Positions 9,097 through 17,772 of a stretch of DNA of 56,694 bases are shown here, in pieces. The stretch is from Balneolales bacterium. Lineage in GTDB: Bacteria; Bacteroidota; Rhodothermia; Balneolales; Natronogracilivirgulaceae. Under the pieces are notes generated by a model. That model did not search any database. It saw only the letters and a list, made by a program, of their open reading frames with translations, and was not told where the DNA came from. The stretch spans positions 1 to 56,694 of the forward strand of contig SLKA01000041.1 of NCBI GenBank assembly GCA_007134845.1, given 5' to 3'. How positions within the stretch are numbered: position 1 is the first letter of the stretch; every line of letters starts with the position of its first letter. Position numbers and translations under genes: made by a program.

Positions 9097-9267
9097 GTAT
9101 TGACTCCGTTAATTTTCAATTGAATTACATGTTACAAGAAGACGTCTCGCCTTCGTTTGATGGAAGCTAAATATAAGCTATCCAAGATGTCAAGTAAAAA
9201 TCGCTAATTATGTGATTAAAAAGCAGTTTTAGTTAAATATTTTTTAAAAAAAGGGTAATCCGGGGGA
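9097..9267. other. AT-rich intergenic region upstream of the Hc1 gene
   Basis: This 171-base gap lies between the Hc1 start and the end of the kinase-like gene, both on the minus strand. It probably holds the Hc1 promoter. TTGACA-like (complement of 9189-9194) and TATATT-like (complement of 9170-9175) hexamers are visible, but their 13-base spacing is too short for a standard sigma-70 promoter. No coding sequence was recognised. Confidence 0.4.
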
Positions 9268-9918
9268 TCAAATGTTTGAAATCCGATGCATTCCGCTTGT
9301 GTCTGGCAAGTTTCCAAATGCTGTTGTAGAACTCATATAGCTGTTTTTCGGGGGAGGAATCAGTTCAAATGGAATTTTATTTTGCAGATTGATTTCATTT
9401 TCCGCCAGGGCGTGAATTTTGGATTTTTTTTTCGCAAAAAGGACATCCTCGCTGTCATCAACCGGGAAAATGATGACGGTATCTCGATTCAGTTGCTCGG
9501 AAAGAGCATCTGCCAACGTGCGAAGAGGGAAGGGTGCTATCTTATGAGCATGATTGTCCCAAATCAGATTTGAAAGTACAAGATGGGTTCCGGCCGGGCG
9601 CTCTTCTATCCAATTGTTATCGATCCGAAGCTTTTCACCTGATTTCTGAATGATTTTTTTTTGATACCCGTTGACTCCAATACCGGATACGCCACTGTCA
9701 GCAAGAAGAGCTACGATCCTGTGATTCAAATCCCTGGTGCTCCTGATCACAGCATCCCCGCGCATAGTACCGGTTTGTATCAGTCGTTCTGTATAGTCGC
9801 TGTCTCCGTGCAGTATAATGCCCGAACAGCCAATCTGACGGGACATGGCTTCAGAGAAAGATTTCATGAAAAGAGAGTGATCCAGATGTTGGTAATCGAT
9901 GATTGCGATATATTTCAT
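9268..9918 (-). CDS. Amino-acid-kinase-fold protein, acetylglutamate-kinase-like, likely non-canonical
   Basis: The central part resembles N-acetylglutamate kinases. GIILHGDSDYTERLIQTG recalls the VHGGGPEI nucleotide/substrate loop. IRSTRDLNHRIVALLADSG recalls the helix following it, and a later HLVLSNLIWDNHAHKIAP recalls the PVISPIAYDEEGQLLNI strand. The canonical motifs are altered: the N-terminal KxGG glycine loop is replaced by AIIDYQHLDH, and HGGG is HGDS. At 216 residues it is also shorter than the usual ~260-300. It may therefore be a pseudo-kinase or may act on another substrate. No arg genes are adjacent. It is the last gene of a four-gene operon, 13 bases after the deaminase. Confidence 0.5.
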   Translation of the reverse strand: MKYIAIIDYQHLDHSLFMKSFSEAMSRQIGCSGIILHGDSDYTERLIQTGTMRGDAVIRSTRDLNHRIVALLADSGVSGIGVNGYQKKIIQKSGEKLRIDNNWIEERPAGTHLVLSNLIWDNHAHKIAPFPLRTLADALSEQLNRDTVIIFPVDDSEDVLFAKKKSKIHALAENEINLQNKIPFELIPPPKNSYMSSTTAFGNLPDTSGMHRISNI

Positions 9919-9931
9919 AGTTGCATTTCCG

Positions 9932-10735
9932 TCATGATTTTATGCGCTTCAGGTTTTGTGCCTTGAACTGATAGGGGAGTAAATCGGATACCATAAGGCG
10001 TGACAATTCAAATTCATTGTGATGAAGGAGTATTTTCCCGCTGCTCATGTGCTCAAGGAGTACCTGGCGGCAGGCCCCGCATGGACTCACATAGTCACTT
10101 TGAGGTGCATATACATGTATTTCCAGTAATTTATTTGCGCCGGATGAAATTGCTTTTACCAATGCGGTGCGTTCCGCACACAAGCCCTTTTGCCAGTCAG
10201 GAACCTCAATGTTCACCCCGGAGAAGATGCCTGCATCGGTTACCAGCAATGCAGTCACCGGAAAAGAGGAATAAGGTATAATACAGCGGTTTGTCAGCTC
10301 TGCCAGTCTCTTGACATCATTTTGCTCCTCGATCGTCTTAAAAAAAATATGCCGGGCACGTTTCTCCAGTGATGCCCGAGACATGCATTGCAGGCCAAAT
10401 GTCTCACACCAGAACGATATAGAATGCGATTCGAATGAGGCCCGTTGCGGCAGTATATTTCTTTCCGGATAGGCATCATCAATGCCACTTGATTTTGAAT
10501 CCTGCGCAGGATTACCGCCTTCAGGAAGCAATAATGTTACCGGTGCATCTCCTTCACTCAAACAGGAGAACAGGGCGGACTGCACAGACTCGACAGTCAG
10601 GGGAAAGGAGACATTCTCGACCCGCACCCCCGGATAATATGTGCCTGATTTGCCAATAATGATACAGGCCTCATTTATGCCGGAATATGGGACATAACTG
10701 CGGGAATATAATTCCTCCCATGAAATACTGCGCAT
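9932..10735 (-). CDS. Two-domain cytidine deaminase with degenerate N-terminal half
   Basis: The C-terminal half (about residues 140-245) is a cytidine/deoxycytidine deaminase domain. Its zinc ligands and proton-shuttling Glu are Cys186 and Glu188 in GLCAERTAL, and Cys219 and Cys222 in SPCGACRQVLLEH. It should convert cytidine or deoxycytidine to uridine or deoxyuridine. The N-terminal half (about 10-75) repeats the same fold pattern, YVPYSGINEACIIIGKSG then VENVSFPLTVESVQSAL, but Cys and Glu are replaced by Glu49 and Val51 and no PCxxC is present. In E. coli Cdd the catalytic copy is the N-terminal one, so the order here is reversed. The gene follows the GH3-like gene by three bases. Confidence 0.75.
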   Translation of the reverse strand: MRSISWEELYSRSYVPYSGINEACIIIGKSGTYYPGVRVENVSFPLTVESVQSALFSCLSEGDAPVTLLLPEGGNPAQDSKSSGIDDAYPERNILPQRASFESHSISFWCETFGLQCMSRASLEKRARHIFFKTIEEQNDVKRLAELTNRCIIPYSSFPVTALLVTDAGIFSGVNIEVPDWQKGLCAERTALVKAISSGANKLLEIHVYAPQSDYVSPCGACRQVLLEHMSSGKILLHHNEFELSRLMVSDLLPYQFKAQNLKRIKS

Positions 10736-10738
10736 AAG

Positions 10739-11752
10739 TCACTCCGGTTTTTTTAAATCAATAGTTAATCCGTCACCGATCAAATATAACGGTGGAATTG
10801 ACACCTGCAACCGGCCATTTATGGGGGCCGTTCCCAACATGGCATTTCCGACTGCGACCTGCTGGCGACGGTCGGGGGACCTACCCAGATCATGGACATC
10901 GACATCTTTCATGCTTTTAATGGCGTATGGAGTTTCTAGAGTAATGGCAATAATGGGCATTTCTGCCGGGAATAATGTGCTCATGAAAGGTGAGTTCGTA
11001 TCATCCAGTTTTATCTCCTCAGCGGTACGGATGGCAACAAGAGAAACGGCAAAAATCAGATCGGCGCCTTCAATACGTTTCACAGCCAGAAGGCTGTCGC
11101 ACTCACACTGCCCCGGATAGATTTCAACATGTGACAATTGCGTAAAATGTTCGTCAAGAATGCGGGAAAGATGATCGTCAGCCCTTCTCCGTCCATCAGT
11201 AATGTTCACTACAACGGCGTGGTCGTACCGTTCTGTCTCCCGGAGCAGGAGATCAATTTTGTTCCTGAGTAAGGTAATTAATTTTATTGCAATATGATCG
11301 GAGATCAGCCGATGCTCCCTGGTGTTAATTCGTTCCGGGAGCAGGCTCAAATCCACTATGTGCTCCCTGTCAAACAAACCGGCACGAATTTTCTCTGTCA
11401 GAATTCGTCTTACAGATTCATTGATCTTCTGTTCCGTAATTTCTCCGGCAAGCACAGCAAGCTGAACTTCGTCTATGGCTTCCTTTCCTGTTATGTATCC
11501 TTTCTGATATGCAAAGTGAGGATTTCCTGTCGCCGCAATCCCATGGCCGGCGTAAAATATGAAGCCTGTGGAATCATCATGTGTATAAAAGCCTCCGTGG
11601 GCAGCAACGACGAAAAGCTGGCCGATTTTTTGACGCAGTGTCATGTTTTTTAAAAGCCGGTCCGCATCATCTTTGATATCCGGAGCATGCCTGTCACCTG
11701 ATGCATGTCGATCATCCGAAGCAGTGATGCTGTCATGATTTCCGCGAATCAT
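10739..11752 (-). CDS. Glycoside hydrolase family 3-derived protein lacking the catalytic core
   Basis: The 337-residue protein has clear GH3 beta-N-acetylglucosaminidase pieces, but not the whole barrel. Residues ~33-58 (LLKNMTLRQKIGQLFVVAAHG) are the family opening. Residues ~62-92 (TGFIFYAGHGIAATGNPHFA, then QKGYITGKEA) match a segment usually about 100 residues in. Residues ~94-150 (AVLAGEITEQKINESVRRIL) match the end of the barrel. The rest, through GRLQVSIPPLYLIGDGL, matches the GH3 C-terminal domain. By family knowledge about 60-70 residues are missing near position 60 and over 200 near position 92, including the region with the catalytic Asp and the substrate-binding KH motif. The frame is intact. 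It overlaps the acylase gene by four bases. Confidence 0.65.
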   Translation of the reverse strand: MIRGNHDSITASDDRHASGDRHAPDIKDDADRLLKNMTLRQKIGQLFVVAAHGGFYTHDDSTGFIFYAGHGIAATGNPHFAYQKGYITGKEAIDEVQLAVLAGEITEQKINESVRRILTEKIRAGLFDREHIVDLSLLPERINTREHRLISDHIAIKLITLLRNKIDLLLRETERYDHAVVVNITDGRRRADDHLSRILDEHFTQLSHVEIYPGQCECDSLLAVKRIEGADLIFAVSLVAIRTAEEIKLDDTNSPFMSTLFPAEMPIIAITLETPYAIKSMKDVDVHDLGRSPDRRQQVAVGNAMLGTAPINGRLQVSIPPLYLIGDGLTIDLKKPE

Positions 11753-14151
11753 GGTCGAAAATGTTGAATATTTTTAAAATTATATGTTGGAGGTGCAAAT
11801 AACTGCGTTGGTGGTCTGAGAGCTCCATCATTCCACAGCTGAAACTGATCACCGTAATGGTCGGAAAAAACATGACCGGACTGGCCGGTGCTCATTACGG
11901 AAAAGAATTTGTTTTCAGGCTGCAGCATCATAATGCGCTTCGAGGTTGTTGCTCCTGCCACTCCAATCGCATGGTTATAATTGAGATGAATTGCCTGCAG
12001 CGTATGTGGTGATCCGGATATTACCGCTTTCCCAGGGTTGAAAAGGTTGCGTTCTGCCAGTCTTGCCGACCGGCTGTTCTCTTGGGTTTTATTGAAAAGG
12101 AGATCCTGAAAGGAGCCGTCAACCACATGGTTCCATTGCCAGTCGTGAGGTTCATTTCCATATCTGTCGGACAAATATCTGACGGTCTCTGACATACTTG
12201 TAAAAATCCATTCCCTGTGAGTATAGGAATGACTTTCGGGCCAACGAGCCGGTTCAGATAAGAGAGTTGAAACAGCCGAGTAGGGAATCTGGCGGGACAT
12301 GAATATCATGCTCAACTCCCTTTCACCAAGGTATGCAAGATAAAGATTTCGGGCTGCATAATTGAGAAACAGCTGGAATAATGTAGCGGCAGTTTCATTC
12401 CGGCCAAACTCGTAATTCCAGTTCCGGAGGTAGGGGAGAGCCAGGCCAATAAAGGGGTCGTCAAGGTAATGCTCCAGGTGTGCGATAATCTGCGGTGTCA
12501 ATCGGGCCGCAAATTGCGATTCGGTGTCTCTATGCCATCTTGTAGTGATTTCAGCCTGGATTCGGTCATGGGGTGTTTGCCCGAGCAGTTCCAGCAGCCT
12601 TGCAGATCGATTCCAGGGAGGCGAGAACATGCACCTGTTGCCAACACGAGCCCTGGCAGAAGCTATTTGCCCCATAAAGAAAACAGGCTGTCCGTCAGAA
12701 TGCATCAGTTCTGCAAAGTGCTCGTTTGCAGGGGATATGCCTGATTCGGTATGGGTGTCTCGAATCCTGAGAGGGTGCGGATCCGTCAATACATGACCAC
12801 CTGTAAAACGTCCGGCCTGACCATCGGAAGTTGCATAAAGGACCTGCACAGCAGGAGATGTGATAGATGAAATTGCGCTTCGGAGCCGACCGGGACTATT
12901 GGCATAGCTCATCTCCATGTAAGCGGTTATATCTGCGGAATGTGATAATCCCGTCCATCCAAATGCCAGATAACGGTTTGTGTTTTCCGAAATGGCAACA
13001 ACAGGCCTGCCGTTTGCCTTTTTTGTGACAACCTGCACTTCACCGCCATTTTTAAGGGAAAGTATGTGCCGGTCGAGGGTGATTTCGTCCTGAAGGCGGG
13101 AATAAACCTCAGGGTCCGATTCCCATTCAACCGGCTCGGTCATCGGATCGGAAAAGAGTCTGCCGGTGAAAAAGTCACCATCATCATGTATCATTGGCTG
13201 CAATGCCCACGTCAAGGTTTCATTCTGACCGTAAATCATTGCCGGGAAGCCGGGTATGGTCATGCCGGCACTCTTGCCGCGATCGCTGGTGACAACCATT
13301 TCATATCCCTGGTCAGGCAGTTCCAGAACAGATTCCCTGCTGATGTAGACCATGCTGAGCGGTTCCGGGCTGTGTCGTGACAGGGCCATTCCGACTCCGG
13401 GAGAACCTGTATTCATCGGCTTGACCGGAGCCGTAAATGACAGGAAGTCATCAAGCAGCAGATCATAGGAAACTGCATCGAGAACCGGTTGATCAGGGCC
13501 AAACATAACCTGGTGGGCTGCCTCCATTCCGGTAAGTGCACGTGTTACTGCACCGTCCTGAAGAAAATGGAGTGGTGCGTATGCCGGTTTTGTCCAAAAA
13601 GCCTGCTGATGTTGCCATGCCCACAGCAGCTGCACACCAATGGAATGCCAGGGCTCCCAATGAACAGGGCGTGCATCACTCAGTGAAAACTCAACCGGCA
13701 AATGCGGCTTGTTTTGGCTGACGTAATAATTGACCCCCCTGGCGTAGGCTTCAAGCAGCTGCCGATTTGCGGGCGGTAATTGTTCAAAGGCCTTTCTGGC
13801 TATATCACCAAATGAAAGCGTAAGATAAAAACGGTCTATGTCAATAAGACCACCGTCAATTTCCCTTGAATGTAATCCTTCGAGTTTGTATTGCTGTAAT
13901 GTCATCTGCCAGAGACGATCACGGGCGTGGAGGTAGCCCATGGTCATCAACAGGTCTGTTTCATGACTGGCAGTTATATGTGGTATCTGGTAGTCGTCCC
14001 ATTCAATGATAACTTCTGCTTTCAGGTCAGGAAGTCTTGCAGAATCATCAAGCGAGGGAACAACTCTGTAAAAAGTCCAGTAAACCGACAATCCGGAGAT
14101 CACCAAAATCAGTATTATAAACAGGACAGTGATTTTAAGTGCGGATTTCAT
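11749..14151 (-). CDS. Penicillin acylase family protein (Ntn hydrolase, S45)
   Basis: This 800-residue protein belongs to the penicillin/acyl-homoserine-lactone acylase family. Members self-cleave into alpha and beta chains and hydrolyse amide bonds outside the cytoplasm. An N-terminal membrane segment spans about residues 7-28. The alpha-chain motif is GYLHARDRLWQMTLQQYKLEG. The beta chain probably begins at Ser250 of TGSPGVGMALSRH. Families normally read GSNNWVV there, so the nucleophile may be kept but its surrounding Asn-Asn-Trp is not. TIPGFPAMIYGQNETLTWAL then follows the family pattern. The ATG at 14151 precedes the membrane segment and is preferred over a TTG at 14199. It heads the operon with the GH3-derived gene. 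Confidence 0.8.
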   Translation of the reverse strand: MKSALKITVLFIILILVISGLSVYWTFYRVVPSLDDSARLPDLKAEVIIEWDDYQIPHITASHETDLLMTMGYLHARDRLWQMTLQQYKLEGLHSREIDGGLIDIDRFYLTLSFGDIARKAFEQLPPANRQLLEAYARGVNYYVSQNKPHLPVEFSLSDARPVHWEPWHSIGVQLLWAWQHQQAFWTKPAYAPLHFLQDGAVTRALTGMEAAHQVMFGPDQPVLDAVSYDLLLDDFLSFTAPVKPMNTGSPGVGMALSRHSPEPLSMVYISRESVLELPDQGYEMVVTSDRGKSAGMTIPGFPAMIYGQNETLTWALQPMIHDDGDFFTGRLFSDPMTEPVEWESDPEVYSRLQDEITLDRHILSLKNGGEVQVVTKKANGRPVVAISENTNRYLAFGWTGLSHSADITAYMEMSYANSPGRLRSAISSITSPAVQVLYATSDGQAGRFTGGHVLTDPHPLRIRDTHTESGISPANEHFAELMHSDGQPVFFMGQIASARARVGNRCMFSPPWNRSARLLELLGQTPHDRIQAEITTRWHRDTESQFAARLTPQIIAHLEHYLDDPFIGLALPYLRNWNYEFGRNETAATLFQLFLNYAARNLYLAYLGERELSMIFMSRQIPYSAVSTLLSEPARWPESHSYTHREWIFTSMSETVRYLSDRYGNEPHDWQWNHVVDGSFQDLLFNKTQENSRSARLAERNLFNPGKAVISGSPHTLQAIHLNYNHAIGVAGATTSKRIMMLQPENKFFSVMSTGQSGHVFSDHYGDQFQLWNDGALRPPTQLFAPPTYNFKNIQHFRP

Positions 14152-14232
14152 CAAAGGGGAAAATATGTGTAAGTTTAAGATTGCTGAAAGAATGCACAAA
14201 TTACGAATTCTCTATAAGAACCGTTCCATTAA

Positions 14233-15501
14233 ATGCAACCCAACCATCCTCTGCCGGTTGATCCCGACCGCCTGCATGCCATCGCCGGGAAATGGGGTAC
14301 GCCTACCTATGTCTATGCGGAAGACACGATAAGGGAGCGTTGTCTGACGCTTCAGAAGCTGTTTCCGGATCTTCCTGTCTTCTGGCTTTATGCTGTAAAA
14401 GCCAATGACAACCCTCACATCCTGGATATCATTGCAGATGAGGGTTTCGGATTTGATACTGTGAGTTATGAGGAGGTGCTCCTCTGCCTGAAACTTGGAA
14501 CAAGTCCGGACAAAATATTCTATACCGAGAACAACATGACCGATGCCGAAATGCACGGTGCTGCCAGTAAGGGGATTGTGCTTAATATCGGTTCGCTCGG
14601 CAGACTAAAAAGCTATTGCGAGTCTTATCCGGGTTCGAAATGCTGCATTCGCATCAAACCTGATATCAGTGATGGACACCATGCCAAGGTCGACACTGGA
14701 AATCTGGACAGCAAGTTCGGCATACGAATGGACCGGATTTCGGATGCATTGGACATTGCATGTGAACATCAGGTCAGCATTCACGGTATACACGCTCATA
14801 TCGGCAGTGGAATCCGGGAACCGGAGAATCTGCTTGCCGAGATCGAAATCCTGCTGAATGCATCACGCCAGCTGGATGATCTCACATTCATCAATTTTGG
14901 CGGCGGCATGCCCATCCCTTATAGAAATGATGAGAGCTCATTTGACTTTAATCATTTTGCAGGATTGGCTTCCAATCGTTTAAATACTTTTCTCAAGAAA
15001 TGCAATCGTCCTGTATCCTTCTTTTTTGAGCCCGGAAGATGGGTTGTAGGTCCGGCAGGGATCCTGCTTGCCCAGGTGAACACGGTCAAGGACCAGGGAC
15101 GCAAGTTGTTTCTGGGGACGGACACAGGATTCAATCATTTGCTGCGTCCTGCCCTGTATGATGCCTATCATGAAGTTGTCAATATAAGTGCCGATTCTGA
15201 AGATGGTACTCAAACCTACCATGTTGCCGGGAATATTTGTGAAAGCGGAGATATCCTTGGCTTTGACAGAAAGCTCCCGAAAAGCAGCTCCGGTGATTAT
15301 CTTGCCATTCTGGATGTTGGTGCTTATGGCATGACCATGGCCTCACATTACAATCGCAGGGCGCTGCCTGCCGAAGTTCTTGTCACCAGTGATGGTTTTC
15401 ATAAGACCATTCGAAAGCGGAAGACGGCTGATGAAACTGTTGACGATTTTCTGAATGAGACAGGGAAACTTTCTACTGATAAAAATGCCCGTACCGTATG
15501 A
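14233..15501 (+). CDS. lysA: Diaminopimelate decarboxylase
   Basis: LysA decarboxylates meso-diaminopimelate to L-lysine, the last step of lysine synthesis, using PLP. The cofactor lysine is Lys56 in LYAVKANDNPHIL. Other family motifs are GFGFDTVSYEEV, IHGIHAHIGSGI, FINFGGGMPIPY, FFEPGRWVVGPAG and GNICESGDIL, whose Cys acts across the dimer interface. GAYGMTMASHYN lies near the C-terminus. The 422-residue length is normal. The start lies 81 bases from the divergent acylase gene, so that gap holds promoters for both. Its end overlaps the threonine aldolase start by four bases (ATGA at 15498), making the two genes a coupled pair. Confidence 0.94.
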   Translation: MQPNHPLPVDPDRLHAIAGKWGTPTYVYAEDTIRERCLTLQKLFPDLPVFWLYAVKANDNPHILDIIADEGFGFDTVSYEEVLLCLKLGTSPDKIFYTENNMTDAEMHGAASKGIVLNIGSLGRLKSYCESYPGSKCCIRIKPDISDGHHAKVDTGNLDSKFGIRMDRISDALDIACEHQVSIHGIHAHIGSGIREPENLLAEIEILLNASRQLDDLTFINFGGGMPIPYRNDESSFDFNHFAGLASNRLNTFLKKCNRPVSFFFEPGRWVVGPAGILLAQVNTVKDQGRKLFLGTDTGFNHLLRPALYDAYHEVVNISADSEDGTQTYHVAGNICESGDILGFDRKLPKSSSGDYLAILDVGAYGMTMASHYNRRALPAEVLVTSDGFHKTIRKRKTADETVDDFLNETGKLSTDKNARTV

Positions 15502-16520
15502 TTGATTTGAGAAGTGATACGGTTACCCGTCCGACCGACAGCATGTGGGATGCAATGCACAAGGCTCCCGTTGGTGATGATGTGTTCCGGGAGGATCCGG
15601 GACTCAATACGCTGGAGGACAAAGTCGCCGAAATGTTCGGAAAGGAGGCCGGAGTATTTGTGCCAAGCGGCACCATGGGCAATCAGATAGGGCTCAAAGT
15701 GCACACCCAGCCGGCCGATGAGGTGATTATTGATGAAAATGCCCACATTTATCATTCAGAGGGAGCTGCAGCAGGGCTTGTATCGGGTATTCAGCTTCGC
15801 CCCCTGCCAGGTAACAGGGGGGTTCTGTCAGCTTCCCTGGTAAAAGAGGCCATTCGAAGCCATAATGACTGGGATCCGCGCACCCGTGTCGTTGCAATTG
15901 AAAATACCTCGAATAAGGGTGGCGGCACATGTTATTCCCTGAAAACAATGCATGAGCTGTTTCAACTGACCAGAGTACATAAACTTGCACTCCATCTGGA
16001 CGGAGCCCGGATATGGAATGCTTCGGTTGCCACCGGAACGAAGCTCAGTGAGTACGGGGCTGTTTGCGATACCCTGTCTGTCTGCTTCAGCAAGGGGCTT
16101 GGCGCACCTGTCGGATCCATGCTGCTGGGCAGCGAGGAACAGATGAAGAAAGCCCGAAGATTCCGGAAAATTCTTGGTGGCGGGATGCGTCAGGCAGGGA
16201 TGTTGGCAGCAGCGGCATCATATGCTTTGGATCATCACTATGAAAAACTGGATGCAGATCATCTTAAGGCAAAAAAGCTTGCGGAAGTGGTTGCCGCGTC
16301 TCCTTTTTTTGATATCCGGTCCGAACATGTGGAAACGAATATTGTGCTATTCCGGGTGGTCCGGGGTACGGTTTCCAATGCGCTCGATTGGTTTGCCTCC
16401 CGCAATGTAGCGTTGATACCATTCGGGGGTAACACTATTCGTGCAACATTTCATTTCCAGATCAGCGATAACGATCTGGAGCAGGTGCTTCAGGCTGTGG
16501 AAACGTATAACGGAGCATAA
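15498..16520 (+). CDS. ltaE: Low-specificity L-threonine aldolase
   Basis: This PLP enzyme splits L-threonine and L-allo-threonine into glycine and acetaldehyde. The 340-residue protein starts with the diagnostic MIDLRSDTVTRPTDSM. It continues with GDDVFREDPGLNTLE, VFVPSGTMGNQI, HLDGARIWNA and CFSKGLGAPVGSMLLG, in which Lys199 should bind PLP. MRQAGMLAAAASYAL follows. Everything expected of the family is present. It overlaps lysA at the start and is followed by an MFS transporter gene after 13 bases. Together with lysA this suggests an amino-acid metabolism transcript. Confidence 0.95.
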   Translation: MIDLRSDTVTRPTDSMWDAMHKAPVGDDVFREDPGLNTLEDKVAEMFGKEAGVFVPSGTMGNQIGLKVHTQPADEVIIDENAHIYHSEGAAAGLVSGIQLRPLPGNRGVLSASLVKEAIRSHNDWDPRTRVVAIENTSNKGGGTCYSLKTMHELFQLTRVHKLALHLDGARIWNASVATGTKLSEYGAVCDTLSVCFSKGLGAPVGSMLLGSEEQMKKARRFRKILGGGMRQAGMLAAAASYALDHHYEKLDADHLKAKKLAEVVAASPFFDIRSEHVETNIVLFRVVRGTVSNALDWFASRNVALIPFGGNTIRATFHFQISDNDLEQVLQAVETYNGA

Positions 16521-16533
16521 GAAACGGATACAA

Positions 16534-17763
16534 GTGAATATTTTACAATTTGCCCGTCGTTACAAGCGTCTGATCATTTTTGGCTTTGGGCTGACCTTTT
16601 TTTCAAGCTTTGGCCAAACATACCTGATCTCCCTGTATGTACCCGGGTTCCTGCAGGAATTTGGGATTTCGAACGCCTACTTCGGAACACTCTATTCTTT
16701 GGCAACACTTGGAAGTGCCTTTACACTGGTCTGGGTCGGGTCGAAGATTGACGTGATTCCGCTGAAACAATACGCTCTGACAGTTGCCGGCGGATTAATC
16801 CTTTCGACCATTCTGATTGCTGCAAGTCATTGGATCTGGATGCTTTTTCTCGGACTATTCGGAGTACGACTTTTCGGACAGGGGCTGTGCGGGCACACAG
16901 CAAATACAGCTATGGCACGGTATTTTAATGCGATGAGAGGCAGAGCCCTGAGTATTTCCAACCTTGGCTTTTCCATAGGTGAGGCTGTGCTGCCCATCAC
17001 TATTACGACATTGCTGGGAGTGTTCAGCTGGCGAATGGGGTGGATTTATATCAGCTTTTTTATTCTGCTGTTCCTGCCTGCATTAATCTTAGCCGCATTG
17101 GGAAAAAATCCACTGGATCATGCGGAAGAAGGGGTCAGGGAGCATCTCACAAAATCCATCGACGAATCCGGCAGTAAATGGAGAAGAAGACTTGTACTCA
17201 TGGATTATCGCTTATATTTACTTCTTCCAGGCTCATTTGCATCTCCGTTTCTGTTAACCGGATTTTTTCTGTATCAGACTCAGCTGGCGATGTTCAAGGA
17301 GTGGGACATTGAAATCCTTGCGTCGGCATTTGTCGCATTCGCCGTTTCCAAATCGGCCGCATCCGTGATATCCGGTCCGTTCATTGACCGGTACAAGGCG
17401 TGCCGGATATTCCCGTTTTTTCTTTTGCCGTTATTTGCGGGACTGCTTTTGCTTCTGGTTTACAGTCATCCCGGCATCGCCTTTGTATATATGTTTCTGG
17501 CTGGAGTATCCATGGGGATTGTCCCGAATGTTACAACAGCGCTCTATGCAGAATTGTATGGTACGGCAAATCTGGGTTCCATTCGAAGCATGATGTCCAT
17601 GTTCATGGTGATAAGCACAGCCATCAGTCCTGCTTTATTTGGATTTCTGCTTGATACCGGGTTTTCTTTCGAATTTATTATCCAGGGCTCGATAGTATTC
17701 GTGCTTATATCCGTATTCCTTGCTATTTTCATATACCGTGAAGCAGGAAATACATTATCCTAA
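16534..17763 (+). CDS. MFS family transporter
   Basis: This is an inner-membrane major facilitator of 409 residues with about 12 hydrophobic segments, starting at FGFGLTFFSSFGQTYLISLY. The cytoplasmic loop between helices 2 and 3 reads VGSKIDVIPLKQYALT, a variant of the MFS motif A. It resembles the oxalate/formate-antiporter type of MFS, for example in GLFGVRLFGQGLCGHTANTAMARYF, but the substrate cannot be deduced. The start is placed at GTG 16534, just after the ltaE stop, because the protein becomes basic and then hydrophobic there; the frame is open upstream within ltaE but looks non-coding. Its position in the lysA-ltaE transcript makes amino acid or metabolite export plausible. Confidence 0.85.
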   Translation: MNILQFARRYKRLIIFGFGLTFFSSFGQTYLISLYVPGFLQEFGISNAYFGTLYSLATLGSAFTLVWVGSKIDVIPLKQYALTVAGGLILSTILIAASHWIWMLFLGLFGVRLFGQGLCGHTANTAMARYFNAMRGRALSISNLGFSIGEAVLPITITTLLGVFSWRMGWIYISFFILLFLPALILAALGKNPLDHAEEGVREHLTKSIDESGSKWRRRLVLMDYRLYLLLPGSFASPFLLTGFFLYQTQLAMFKEWDIEILASAFVAFAVSKSAASVISGPFIDRYKACRIFPFFLLPLFAGLLLLLVYSHPGIAFVYMFLAGVSMGIVPNVTTALYAELYGTANLGSIRSMMSMFMVISTAISPALFGFLLDTGFSFEFIIQGSIVFVLISVFLAIFIYREAGNTLS

Positions 17764-17772
17764 CACTTTTTT

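Noticed and set aside
9170-9194. TTGACA and TATATT hexamers as an Hc1 promoter
   Set aside because: The 13-base spacer is too short for a standard promoter, so it was not listed as a feature.
16441-16533. MFS gene start upstream inside ltaE
   Set aside because: The extension overlaps ltaE by about 80 bases and has no transporter-like sequence; GTG 16534 fits better.
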